9,515 nucleotides of DNA from Nitrospinota bacterium (GCA_027298165.1 JAPUGN010000087.1:1-9515), one strand, 5' to 3'; counted from the stretch's first letter, positions 1-7,076 are shown. Notes: generated by a model not told the origin, from the sequence alone. Made by a program: numbers and translations.

Positions 1-1062
1 CAGGGTCTGGTTTTCATTTTCAATGGTGACACCCTCTTTCGCCTCCAGCGCCTGGTGGAGTCCGTCGCTGTAACGCCGGCCTTCCATCATCCGGCCGGTG
101 AATTCATCGATGATCACCACCTTGTCGTCTTTGACCACATAATCGACTTCATTTTTGAAAACGACATGGGCCTTCAGGGCCTGGTTGACGTGGTGCAGGG
201 TTTCGATATTGACTGGATCGTACAGGTTGGAAACGTTCAGCAGTTCTTCGACCTTGGAAATACCCTCTTCCGTCAACGCCGAAGACCGGGCCTTTTCGTC
301 GAGCGTGTAATGCGCATCCTTTTTCAGGTTCGGGATAACCTGATTGACGGTGTAATATTTGTCGGTGGAATCCTCCGCCGGACCGGAAATAATGAGAGGG
401 GTGCGGGCTTCGTCGATAAGGATACTGTCCACTTCGTCGACGATGGCGAAATTAAGCTCGCGCTGAACAAAGTATTCGGAACTGAATTTCATGTTATCGC
501 GCAGATAATCAAACCCGAACTCGTTGTTGGTGCCGTAGGTCACGTCTTCGTTGTAGGCCTGCTGACGGTCTTCCTCGGACATATCGTGAAAAATGGTGCC
601 CACGCTCAGTCCCAGAAAACTGTAGATCTGCCCCATCCACTCGCTGTCGCGTTTCGCCAGGTATTCATTGACCGTGACCACATGAACGCCCTTGCCGGTC
701 AACGCGTTCAAATAAACCGGCAGGGTCGCCACCAGGGTTTTGCCCTCACCGGTTTTCATTTCCGCAATTTTGCCTTCGTGCAGGACCACCCCACCCACCA
801 ATTGCACGTCGAAAGGCCTCATCTTCAAAGTCCGGACGCTAGCCTGCCGGCACACGGCGAAGGCTTCGGGCAATAATTCCTCCAAAGATTCACCCCCATG
901 AAAGCGTTCCCGGAATTCCGTCGTTTTGGCTTTTAGCTGATCATCAGATAACTTTTTGATTTCCTCTTCCAGAGCATTGATTTGCACCACATGCTCCTGG
1001 ATCCGCTTCAGCTCCCGCTCGTTGCGGGTACCCACGATTCTTTTCAATAATCCTAAAACCAT
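1..1062 (-). CDS. secA: Protein translocase ATPase SecA, N-terminal 354 residues (3' end outside window)
   Basis: SecA is the cytoplasmic ATPase motor that pushes unfolded preproteins through the SecYEG channel. The visible 354 residues read continuously to the window edge and follow the SecA N-terminal plan. Walker A (GEGKT) lies at about 105-109 within the EMKTGEGKT block, and the DEVDSILIDEAR Walker B region at about 209-220. The conserved TYGTNNEFGFDYLRDN stretch is at about 175-190, and the preprotein cross-linking region follows it. GRMMEGRR at about 323-330 and ENENQTL at the edge are typical of the family. The rest (second nucleotide-binding fold, helical scaffold, C-terminal linker) is not in the window. 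The ATG at 1062 is chosen because MVLGLLKRIVGTRNERELK matches a normal SecA start and a GAGG lies about 8 nt upstream. It is the last gene of the window on this strand, separated from the M23 gene by about 300 nt holding a terminator and a probable promoter. Confidence 0.98.
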   Translation of the reverse strand, partial: MVLGLLKRIVGTRNERELKRIQEHVVQINALEEEIKKLSDDQLKAKTTEFRERFHGGESLEELLPEAFAVCRQASVRTLKMRPFDVQLVGGVVLHEGKIAEMKTGEGKTLVATLPVYLNALTGKGVHVVTVNEYLAKRDSEWMGQIYSFLGLSVGTIFHDMSEEDRQQAYNEDVTYGTNNEFGFDYLRDNMKFSSEYFVQRELNFAIVDEVDSILIDEARTPLIISGPAEDSTDKYYTVNQVIPNLKKDAHYTLDEKARSSALTEEGISKVEELLNVSNLYDPVNIETLHHVNQALKAHVVFKNEVDYVVKDDKVVIIDEFTGRMMEGRRYSDGLHQALEAKEGVTIENENQTL

Positions 1063-1159
1063 TCCAATCCTCTATCTATGCCAACCGAAGTCCAAATGCT
1101 CCAGGAGGCGAACTGCCCACGAATTAAAATTGTTGTTCCGCGCGGTTTGCTTGACACGA

Positions 1160-1178
1160 GGGTTTAATAAGAAAACCC
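1160..1178 (-). promoter_or_regulatory. Small hairpin in the secA leader
   Basis: A perfect 6-bp inverted repeat (GGGTTT / AAACCC, 7-nt loop) lies in the presumed secA 5' untranslated region, about 100 nt before the ATG. It has no T-tract in the right place to be a terminator. It is A/T-rich in its inner half and may be chance. Any role in secA expression is inference. Confidence 0.25.
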
Positions 1179-1224
1179 AACGTTGAAACGAAGTGACTGG
1201 AGCCGCAAAGCCCCTGAATCTATA

Positions 1225-1233
1225 ATTATACCA
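1225..1233 (-). promoter_or_regulatory. Candidate extended -10 promoter for secA
   Basis: On the minus strand the sequence reads TGGTATAAT, a perfect TGn extended -10 with a consensus TATAAT hexamer. No good -35 hexamer lies 16-18 nt upstream, which is acceptable for extended -10 promoters. Transcription would start near 1218, giving a leader of about 155 nt before the secA ATG. The element lies just after the M23 terminator, where an independent secA promoter is expected. The rest of the 1063-1365 gap holds only the terminator and leader; no other gene is seen there. Confidence 0.55.
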
Positions 1234-1306
1234 AAAATACCATTGTGCGGGGTATGTTTTGGAGTGCCTCGACGGTTGGTGCTCCGATAGGTTCAAACCA
1301 TTTCTC

Positions 1307-1344
1307 AAAAAGACAAAAAAATAGGACGCTTAAAAAAGCGTCCT
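1307..1344 (-). terminator. Strong rho-independent terminator after the M23 peptidase gene
   Basis: A perfect 9-bp stem (AGGACGCTT / AAGCGTCCT at 1323-1331 and 1336-1344) with a 4-nt loop is followed, on the minus strand, by AT, six T, GTC and a further T-run. This is the classical intrinsic terminator layout. It starts 22 nt beyond the M23 stop codon and should separate that gene's transcript from secA. Confidence 0.9.
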
Positions 1345-1365
1345 GGATGGCAAATCGGTTTGAAA

Positions 1366-2295
1366 TCAGTCTTCCAGAATGTAATTTCTTGGGCTGACGG
1401 GAATTCCATTTACGAGAACTTCGTAATGGACATGAGGACCCGTACTGCGACCGGTATTCCCGACCAAGGCGATGGTTTGTCCGCGCTTCACCTTGTCGCC
1501 AACTTTCACGAGGTTTTTGGAATTGTGACCATACCGGGTCAACACTCCGTAGCCGTGATCAACTTCGATCATGTTTCCGTAGCCGCTCTCACGACCCGCC
1601 AAGATCACTTTGCCATCCGCGGTCGCGCGAATGTCGGAACCCATCCGGGTGGCGATATCCAGACCTTCATGTTTTTCCGGAAGGCCGGTAAAGGGAGATT
1701 TCCGGTAACCAAATGCGGAAGTCACCCAACCGCGTGTCGGCCAGATGGAAGGCGTGGAGACCAACAGGGACTTCTGGTTTTTAAGATATTCATCCAGTTC
1801 CTGAAAACTGAATTGGCGCATCTTGATTTGATTGGTCAGAATATCCAAATCGCCGGACAGACGGTCCAGCATGGACTGCGTTTCTTTTTCCAAGGAAGTC
1901 GCAAAGCTGTGCGAGGACAATCCATAAGGTCCGCCGACGCCCATATGCTCTCGTTTCCCTTTCGGGGAGTTTTCAAAGGAGGTAATTATCCGTAATTTCT
2001 TTTCGAAACTTTCCAGGCGGGCCATTTCCGTTTCGAAGGAACGAACCTGCTTGCTGAATTTGTCGATTTGGGTCTTCTGGATTTTTCCTTGCCGCTTCAG
2101 CGAACCCAGCACCACTTGATCATCTTTATAATTCACATACTGATTGATAAAAAAGATGCCAGCGCCGCCCAAGCAAAGGGAAACCACGACCAGTGAAATA
2201 AGAGCAATCTTTCCAACCCTTTTGGAAAACTGAACTCTTATGGGAGTGGCGGCCGACCCGGGAAATACAACTATGGTGTACACTTCTTTTTGCAC
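1366..2295 (-). CDS. Membrane-anchored M23 family metallopeptidase (LytM/NlpD-like)
   Basis: A 309-residue protein predicted to cleave, or help regulate cleavage of, peptidoglycan cross-links in the periplasm. In order: a short cytoplasmic N-terminus, one membrane segment at about 30-52, a charged coiled-coil stretch from about 58 to 175, and a C-terminal M23 domain at about 185-305. The zinc and catalytic residues are all present: HEGLD (H209, D213), RYGH (H257) and the HVH motif (H288, H290), so the enzyme looks active rather than a degenerate EnvC/NlpD-type activator. The start is a GTG at 2295, supported by a near-perfect AAGGAGGT 3 nt before it; no in-frame ATG lies near. The gene has its own probable promoter and a strong terminator, so it is probably monocistronic. 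An M23 gene just upstream of secA is a recurring arrangement in several Gram-negative phyla. The exact substrate bond cannot be told from sequence. Confidence 0.93.
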   Translation of the reverse strand: MQKEVYTIVVFPGSAATPIRVQFSKRVGKIALISLVVVSLCLGGAGIFFINQYVNYKDDQVVLGSLKRQGKIQKTQIDKFSKQVRSFETEMARLESFEKKLRIITSFENSPKGKREHMGVGGPYGLSSHSFATSLEKETQSMLDRLSGDLDILTNQIKMRQFSFQELDEYLKNQKSLLVSTPSIWPTRGWVTSAFGYRKSPFTGLPEKHEGLDIATRMGSDIRATADGKVILAGRESGYGNMIEVDHGYGVLTRYGHNSKNLVKVGDKVKRGQTIALVGNTGRSTGPHVHYEVLVNGIPVSPRNYILED

Positions 2296-2298
2296 CTG

Positions 2299-2306
2299 AC
2301 CTCCTT
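2299..2306 (-). promoter_or_regulatory. Strong Shine-Dalgarno that fixes the GTG start of the M23 gene
   Basis: AAGGAGGT on the minus strand, almost fully complementary to the 16S 3' tail, ends 3 nt before the GTG at 2295. It decides the start codon, because the next in-frame ATG lies well inside the coiled-coil region. Confidence 0.85.
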
Positions 2307-2364
2307 AATTATTTTTGTGGACTCAAACAACGCATATTTCCACACTGCTTTACGATGTAAATTT

Positions 2365-2394
2365 AGAATAATGGCTAACCTTCTCAATTGTCAA
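2365..2394 (-). promoter_or_regulatory. Sigma70-type promoter for the M23 peptidase gene
   Basis: On the minus strand a perfect TTGACA (2394-2389) is followed after 18 nt by TATTCT (2370-2365, 4 of 6 to TATAAT). Transcription would start near 2358, giving a leader of about 62 nt. It sits in the 187-nt gap after the TPR gene, so the M23 gene need not depend on read-through from the dnaB operon. Confidence 0.65.
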
Positions 2395-2482
2395 ACCTTA
2401 TTTCATTTACAGTTATACCCTCCTAGGGCGACCGCTTTGAAAACCCTTGAAATTTGCACAGTTTGAAAAAGCCCGAAATTTA

Positions 2483-3397
2483 TTATTTTCCAGGTTTCAG
2501 TTGGTGCATTTTTTCCCGAGCCTGGATATGTTGAGGATTGATTTTTATGACCTCCCGGTATTTTTGGAGAGCACGCCCGGTGTCGCCCTGCTCCTCATAC
2601 AACACCGCCAGACTGAACAGGCTCGCCACGATTCCCGGTTTATGTTTAATTTCACGGTAGACGGCCAGCATGTCTACAATGGTACTCAAGGTCTCGTCGA
2701 TTTGTCCTTCGGCATACAGCCGGAAACTGGCCTGCCGCAATCTCTGCGCCAACACCAATCCATACTTCTTCGCTTTGGAGGGAGGACCTTCGGATAGAAA
2801 CCGGCGATACTCTTTTTCAAACCCATCGGGGTTGCCGGATTGAACATAAATCATCTGAAGGTTCCGGTAGAACATCATTTCACCGGGAACGATATCGATC
2901 GCCGACTTCACCCATCGCAACGCTTCATCATATTGCTTTAATTCCACCAACACCGCACCCAGGTTATTGAGGGCCAGCGCATTGTCCGGGTCGGCCTGTA
3001 ACGCTTCATTTAATAAATTTTTTGATTCTTCAAACCGGTTCTGCAGATACAGGACATAGCCCAATCCATACGCCGCCGCAGAGGATTTGGAATCGGACGC
3101 GCGGGTACTCTGCAGAAGAGAGGCGGCTTGGGGCAGTTGACTCAGGGCCTTATAAGAACGCACCATGCTGCGGACGGCATAACTGTTGTCCGGCTCCCGT
3201 TGCCACAGGTCTGTGAAAATTTTCAAGGCTTCCGCAGGTTTCTTACTGAGCAACAGAAACTCCCCCTGGCGCAGGGGAGAAATATCAAAATCTTTTAAAT
3301 GCTCAGGAGTTTGGGCGGAAAGAAACGGGGACCCTGTCAGCAGCAGGCCGACAACCAGTAACAGGCAAAGCAAAGAACCGGCGCAACGTGTCATCAT
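2483..3397 (-). CDS. Secreted or periplasmic TPR-repeat protein of unknown function
   Basis: About 304 residues. The N-terminus is a classic Sec signal peptide: Arg at position 4, a Leu/Val-rich core, then TGSPFLSAQ with probable cleavage near residue 29. The rest is built of tetratricopeptide repeats. Clear units are seen at about 105-138 (YGLGYVLYLQNRFEESKNLL), 139-172 (NNLGAVLVELKQYDEALRW) and 257-290 (FSLAVLYEEQGDTGRALQKY); weaker units fill the rest. No catalytic domain is visible, so it is most likely a protein-protein scaffold outside the cytoplasm. The start is ambiguous: in-frame TTG at 3400, ATG at 3397 and ATG at 3394 lie side by side. ATG 3397 is chosen. No Shine-Dalgarno is visible and the dnaB stop is only a few nt upstream, so translation is probably coupled to dnaB. 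Its role beside a replicative helicase is unknown. No clear intrinsic terminator follows it. Confidence 0.85.
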   Translation of the reverse strand: MMTRCAGSLLCLLLVVGLLLTGSPFLSAQTPEHLKDFDISPLRQGEFLLLSKKPAEALKIFTDLWQREPDNSYAVRSMVRSYKALSQLPQAASLLQSTRASDSKSSAAAYGLGYVLYLQNRFEESKNLLNEALQADPDNALALNNLGAVLVELKQYDEALRWVKSAIDIVPGEMMFYRNLQMIYVQSGNPDGFEKEYRRFLSEGPPSKAKKYGLVLAQRLRQASFRLYAEGQIDETLSTIVDMLAVYREIKHKPGIVASLFSLAVLYEEQGDTGRALQKYREVIKINPQHIQAREKMHQLKPGK

Positions 3398-3405
3398 CAA
3401 CCCGG

Positions 3406-4779
3406 TTAAAGTTCGGCGGGGGTGGGTTCCAGTTCCGCTTCGTGATGAGCTAGGTTTTCGAACCGGGTGAATTCTTTCAGGAAGACCAACTCGACCTCCC
3501 CAATGGGACCGTTTCTCTGTTTGCGAACCAGTATCTCGGCGATACCGACCTTGGCGCTCTTCGGGTCATACACTTCGTCCCGGTAAATAAACGCCACCAC
3601 ATCGGCGTCCTGCTCGATGGAACCCGACTCGCGTAAATCGGACAACAGCGGACGTTTATCGGTACGGCTCTCTACCGCCCGGCTCAACTGGGACAGGGCG
3701 AGGATCGGCACATTCAGTTCCTTCGCGAGCCCTTTGAGACCACGAGAGATTTCGGAAATTTCCAACTGCCGGCTTTCGATTTTATTGGACCCATGCATCA
3801 ATTGCAGATAGTCCACAATGATCAAACCCAACGAATGCTCCGCCTTCAACCGCCGCGACCGCGCCCGGATGTCCAGCGTTCCCAGTTGCGGACTGTCGTC
3901 GATAAAGATCGGGGCCTCGGAAATTCGCCCTGCGGCGGCTGTCAGGTTCGGCCAGTCGGAGGACGCGAGAAATCCCGTCCGCAATTTAACGGAACTGACC
4001 CGCGCTTCGGAGCACAACATACGTAGGCCGAGCTGTTCCTTCGACATTTCAAGACTGAATATGGCGGTGGGCACCTTGCGTTTGCAGGCCGCAAACCGGG
4101 CGATATCAAGAGCCAGGCTGGTTTTCCCCATGCTGGGGCGACCGGAGATGATGATCAAATCCGACGGTTGCAGGCCGGAGGTCAGTTGATCCAGTTCGCG
4201 GAACCCGGTTTCCACCCCGGTAACCATGCCGGGTTTTTCAAACAGTTTTTCAATGGAATCGAAACTGCTTTTAATGATCTCCTTGATGCTGAAAAAGGAC
4301 CGCTTGGTCCTTTTCTCGGATATCCTGAAGATGGAACGTTCCGCTTTGTCCAGAATTTCGTCGGCATCGTCCGAATCTTCATAACTGCTGGCAACAATTT
4401 CGGTGGCGGTTTCTATCAAATCCCGCAGAACCTTTTTCTCGCGGATGATTTTGGAATGATGGGAAATGGCGGCAGACGTGGGTACCAGCCCCTCGAGAAA
4501 ATCGAGATAATCCATGGCGCCGACATTGTCTAACTCGTCGCTTTTCCGGAGTCGGTCGGCGACGGTGAGGATATCGATGGGTTGGTTGGCTTCAAACAGA
4601 AACTGCATGGCGGAAAAAATTTTCCGGTGGCCGGTTTTGTAGAAATCATCCAGCTCGATGATTTCCAATGCGCGCGCAAAGGCATCACCGGACCCGAAAC
4701 AGGCACCCAGCACATATTGATCCGCCTCTTCATTGTAGCGGGGAAGTTTTCTTAGAGAGATATCAGCGACGTCCGGCAT
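3406..4779 (-). CDS. dnaB: Replicative DNA helicase DnaB
   Basis: DnaB is the hexameric 5'-3' helicase that unwinds DNA at the replication fork and recruits primase. The 457-residue length is normal for the family and no intein is present. The N-terminal primase-interaction domain (about 15-110, beginning LPRYNEEADQYVLGA) is followed by a linker. The RecA-like motor domain starts near 185 (TGVETGFRELDQLTSGLQ). Walker A (GRPSMGKT) is at 213-220, the catalytic glutamate in FSLEMS at 244, and Walker B (LIIVDYLQLM) around D323. The ISRGLKGLAKELNVPILALSQLSR block starts near 344, DLRESGSIEQDADVV lies at 381-395, and the KQRNGP arginine finger (R422) is present. The ATG at 4779 fits the family N-terminus, though only a weak GTGG-type ribosome site precedes it. 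It is 89 nt downstream of rplI in the ribosomal operon and 8 nt before the TPR gene. Confidence 0.97.
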   Translation of the reverse strand: MPDVADISLRKLPRYNEEADQYVLGACFGSGDAFARALEIIELDDFYKTGHRKIFSAMQFLFEANQPIDILTVADRLRKSDELDNVGAMDYLDFLEGLVPTSAAISHHSKIIREKKVLRDLIETATEIVASSYEDSDDADEILDKAERSIFRISEKRTKRSFFSIKEIIKSSFDSIEKLFEKPGMVTGVETGFRELDQLTSGLQPSDLIIISGRPSMGKTSLALDIARFAACKRKVPTAIFSLEMSKEQLGLRMLCSEARVSSVKLRTGFLASSDWPNLTAAAGRISEAPIFIDDSPQLGTLDIRARSRRLKAEHSLGLIIVDYLQLMHGSNKIESRQLEISEISRGLKGLAKELNVPILALSQLSRAVESRTDKRPLLSDLRESGSIEQDADVVAFIYRDEVYDPKSAKVGIAEILVRKQRNGPIGEVELVFLKEFTRFENLAHHEAELEPTPAEL

Positions 4780-4857
4780 GCCACTTTATAACAAACTCGG
4801 ATGGCTGCCTCAATCTTTAAAAAAGGCGCACACCTACCGGATCAACCTTCTGCCGGG

Positions 4858-4900
4858 TTTTCCACAGGTTATTCCTCGTTTTCCACAGACTCTTCCACAG
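4858..4900. repeat. Threefold TGTGGAA repeat across the rplI stop codon (DnaA-box-like)
   Basis: On the plus strand TTTTCCACA occurs at 4858-4866 and 4879-4887, and TCTTCCACA at 4891-4899. The first two fit the relaxed DnaA-box consensus TTWTNCACA and are 21 bp apart, two helical turns; the third differs at one position. Read as rplI codons (minus strand), the copies give PVEE, SVENEE-stop and then, beyond the stop, PVEN in the same frame. The array could be a coding micro-repeat, a DnaA-binding cluster, or chance. Confidence 0.4.
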
Positions 4901-5402
4901 GCACTTCGGTTTCAGCGTCGGTTTCAGGAACCTTCGCGGTTTTCGGGGTCTCGGTCGACTCTTCCGCGATTACGGTCAATGTAATTTCGGCAGTGACTTC
5001 CGGGTGCAGTTTGATCGGCACTTTAAATTCGCCGAGGGCCTTAATGGGTTCGCTCAATTGGATTTTACGCCGGTCAATCTCCACTCCGTTGGCGGCGACC
5101 AGTTCGCCAATGTCCTGCGTGGTGACGGAACCGAACAGCTTGCCCTGCTCTCCGACTTTTTTCTTCACCGAAAGCGATAGCTTGGCCAACTGGTCGGCCA
5201 GGGCCTGGGCTACACCTTTAAACTTTTTAACTTTATGATCGACAAGGCTTTTCTGGTGACGGAACTGCTTCAAATTTTTCGGGGTCGCCAGCAGGGCCTT
5301 GCCGGTGGGAATCAAAAAATTGCGGCCATAGCCGTCCTTAACTTCAACTTCGTCGCCCACCGACCCTAGTTTGAAAACGTCTTCTTTCAATAAAACTTTC
5401 AT
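4869..5402 (-). CDS. rplI: Large-subunit ribosomal protein L9 with acidic C-terminal tail
   Basis: L9 binds 23S rRNA near the base of the L1 stalk and helps reading-frame maintenance. The protein has 177 residues. The N-terminal domain opens MKVLLKEDVFKLGSVGDEV and carries the GYGRNFLIP signature at about 24-32. The long connecting helix runs to about 80, and the C-terminal rRNA-binding domain to about 147. L9 is usually about 150 residues; here a further 30 residues rich in Glu, Thr, Pro and Val (from about 147 to 177) form an acidic, probably disordered tail. The ATG at 5402 is chosen because L9 invariably starts at the MKV strand. A longer frame opening at 5453 would add about 17 unconserved residues. 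An AGGAG lies 13 nt upstream, a rather long spacing. It sits between the DUF2232 gene and dnaB, the usual place in this operon type. Confidence 0.96.
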   Translation of the reverse strand: MKVLLKEDVFKLGSVGDEVEVKDGYGRNFLIPTGKALLATPKNLKQFRHQKSLVDHKVKKFKGVAQALADQLAKLSLSVKKKVGEQGKLFGSVTTQDIGELVAANGVEIDRRKIQLSEPIKALGEFKVPIKLHPEVTAEITLTVIAEESTETPKTAKVPETDAETEVPVEESVENEE

Positions 5403-5449
5403 TGCGAATCCACTTCTCCTTCCTCGATAACAATTGCCTCCGTGCCGGA

Positions 5450-6415
5450 TCAATCCACAGTGTCCATGGAATCCGGCGGCGGCGCATTTCGAATCTTTCT
5501 AAAATCCACCCAGATATCAAACAATCCTATTCCTATCACCAACCCCATAAACATGGGCTGTAACAGGATCAGGGCAAAGATAACCACCCAAACCCATTTG
5601 GCAAACGCCTTGGCTGTTAAAATATGGACCACAACCGCCAGGCCCTGAAACAAATATAAAACCAAAAGAATAACCGTCAGGTTCATGCCCGCGTTAAGGA
5701 GCAGGCCCTCGCCCACTATCAGGCCACCGACGGACCCGATCAGCAACCAGACCAGCGTATCGGGAAGCACCCACCGGGAAACATCCATTCCCTCGAAATA
5801 TTCCCGGGAGTAAAACTTAAACCATAAAAACCGGACCACCAGAAAATTAATAAGCGCTCCGACCAGTGAACTCACCAGAATAAATGCCGGGAAAATCGAA
5901 GCCAGCACCGGGGCCATCTCTTCGATGGCGGTACGGATGGCCTTGATATTTTCCGGAGTCTCCCCGGATTTTTCAAGATCCTGAACGTATACGGCGGCTT
6001 CCTTTTTAAGGAGGCTCTCCAGATACTGGCTGAGCGACTCCTCTTTATCGGCCATGCCCGACACCACCAGCAGACCGGTTAAAATCGCCGGGGCGAGTGC
6101 GCTGAACAATACGATTTTTTCAAATGGAAGCGGCAAGCGCGTGGCTTCAGCCATGGTGGCGGCCATAATGCCATACGCCGATACAAATGCGATGGCCAGC
6201 TGCGGCCCTACCAGAATCCATAAAGCCACCGACACCACGGTAATCGAAATCAATCCCGTCAGCTTGCCCCGTTGCAGATAAACCAGAATCAGGGGCACCG
6301 GGGTCAACACGCCGACGATTACGCCCAGTGGAGGAATGACCCAGGCCACCAGCAAAATACCCAGGAAAATCCCGTAGGGCAGTAATACGTCCCTGGCTTG
6401 AAAACGTTCGACCAA
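5450..6415 (-). CDS. DUF2232 (YybS-like) multi-pass membrane protein
   Basis: A 321-residue integral membrane protein. Hydrophobic segments are seen at about 10-48 (likely two), 52-90 (two), 100-120, 168-197, 218-240, 245-268 and 274-302, suggesting about eight to nine passes. A charged extramembrane loop lies at about 121-165. The C-terminal pattern (LQPMFMGLVIGIGLFDIWVDFRK) and the place between rpsR and rplI are typical of the DUF2232 family, whose function is not established. The start is a TTG at 6415, just past the rpsR stop; no in-frame ATG precedes the first membrane segment, so a weak, coupled start is inferred. The family call rests on topology, the C-terminal motif and gene order. 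Confidence 0.82.
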   Translation of the reverse strand: MVERFQARDVLLPYGIFLGILLVAWVIPPLGVIVGVLTPVPLILVYLQRGKLTGLISITVVSVALWILVGPQLAIAFVSAYGIMAATMAEATRLPLPFEKIVLFSALAPAILTGLLVVSGMADKEESLSQYLESLLKKEAAVYVQDLEKSGETPENIKAIRTAIEEMAPVLASIFPAFILVSSLVGALINFLVVRFLWFKFYSREYFEGMDVSRWVLPDTLVWLLIGSVGGLIVGEGLLLNAGMNLTVILLVLYLFQGLAVVVHILTAKAFAKWVWVVIFALILLQPMFMGLVIGIGLFDIWVDFRKIRNAPPPDSMDTVD

Positions 6416-6417
6416 AT

Positions 6418-6654
6418 TCAGTGTTCTACGGAAAAAGGAAGCAGGGCGACGCTTCGGGCCCGTTTGATCGCTTCTGTCATTTGTCGCTGATGCCGGGCGC
6501 AGTTTCCTGAAATGCGCGACGGCACGATTTTCCCCCGTTCGGAAATCAGGGGTTTCAAAAGTTTTGTATCAAAAAAGTCGATATGCGCGATTTTGTCGGA
6601 ACAAAACCGGCAGATTTTTTGTGTGAACAGCGCGCGTTTTTTCGTGTGTTTCAT
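6418..6654 (-). CDS. rpsR: Small-subunit ribosomal protein S18
   Basis: S18 forms a dimer with S6 on the 30S platform and contacts 16S rRNA. The 78 residues are a full-length S18: a basic N-terminus (KHTKKR), CRFC at 15-18, the DTKLLKPLISERGKIVPSRISGNCARHQRQ core, and the RARSVALLPFSVEH end. Cys15, Cys18, Cys52 and His55 are spaced like a zinc-ribbon set, so this may be a metal-binding (C+) S18 form. The ATG at 6654 has a GAGG about 6 nt upstream. The stop codon lies 2 nt before the next gene's TTG start, suggesting translational coupling. Confidence 0.97.
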   Translation of the reverse strand: MKHTKKRALFTQKICRFCSDKIAHIDFFDTKLLKPLISERGKIVPSRISGNCARHQRQMTEAIKRARSVALLPFSVEH

Positions 6655-6680
6655 TCTTTCCTCAAAACGTTAAACCATGA

Positions 6681-7076
6681 TTAAAAAGGAATGTCATCCC
6701 GGACGGGAACATCTTCCGTATCCGCTCCCATAGCCTGTTTTCCGCCACCGCCCTGTCCCAGGAACTGAACCGAGTTGGCCACGACCTCCAGCTTGTTGCG
6801 TTTCTGGCCGTCGTCGGTTTCCCAGGTGCTGAACTGCAGGCGGCCGTCGATGAAAACCGGCCTCCCCTTGCTCAAATACTCGGCGCAATTTTCCGCCTGC
6901 TTGCCCCAGACGGTGATATCGACAAAACAAACTTCTTCTTTCCATTCTTCGCCGGCCTTGTATTTGCGGTTCACGGCCAATCCAAATTTGGTGAGGGCCG
7001 AGCCACTGGAGGTAAACCGCAGTTCGGGATCGCGGGTCAGATTTCCCATGAGTAATACTTTATTAAAACTGGCCAT
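6681..7076 (-). CDS. ssb: Single-stranded DNA-binding protein SSB
   Basis: SSB coats single-stranded DNA during replication, repair and recombination and recruits partner proteins through its C-terminal tip. In this 131-residue protein the OB-fold occupies about 1-106, with the conserved start FNKVLLMGNLTRDPELRFT and the aromatic/basic DNA-contact region (VDITVWGKQAENCAEYLSKG). A short Gly-rich linker follows (about 107-125), and the chain ends in DDIPF, the canonical acidic interaction tip. The linker is much shorter than the enterobacterial one (SSB there is about 178 residues). The ATG at 7076 has a GGAGG 4-5 nt upstream. The gene lies between rpsF and rpsR, the conserved arrangement. Confidence 0.97.
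   Translation of the reverse strand: MASFNKVLLMGNLTRDPELRFTSSGSALTKFGLAVNRKYKAGEEWKEEVCFVDITVWGKQAENCAEYLSKGRPVFIDGRLQFSTWETDDGQKRNKLEVVANSVQFLGQGGGGKQAMGADTEDVPVRDDIPF

Noticed and set aside
55..876. Plus-strand open frame of 273 residues
   Set aside because: It is the antisense shadow of secA, whose minus-strand frame carries all the conserved SecA motifs over the same bases.
1261..1285. GGAGTGCC / GGTGCTCC hairpin on the plus strand
   Set aside because: It needs two G-U pairs, has a 9-nt loop and no T-tract, and no plus-strand gene lies upstream that it could terminate.
1072..1308. Minus-strand 78-residue frame ending just before secA, considered as a SecM-like regulator
   Set aside because: It has no signal peptide, no recognisable arrest motif and no ribosome site, and its ATG lies upstream of the predicted secA promoter, so the secA transcript would lack it.
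4812..4857. Possible terminator between rplI and dnaB (GCGCC followed by six T on the minus strand)
   Set aside because: No stable stem can be drawn directly before the T-run; only 4-bp or interrupted pairings are available.
5403..5453. Upstream extension of rplI to a start at 5453
   Set aside because: It would add 17 unconserved residues before the invariant MKV start of L9 and overlap the end of the DUF2232 gene.
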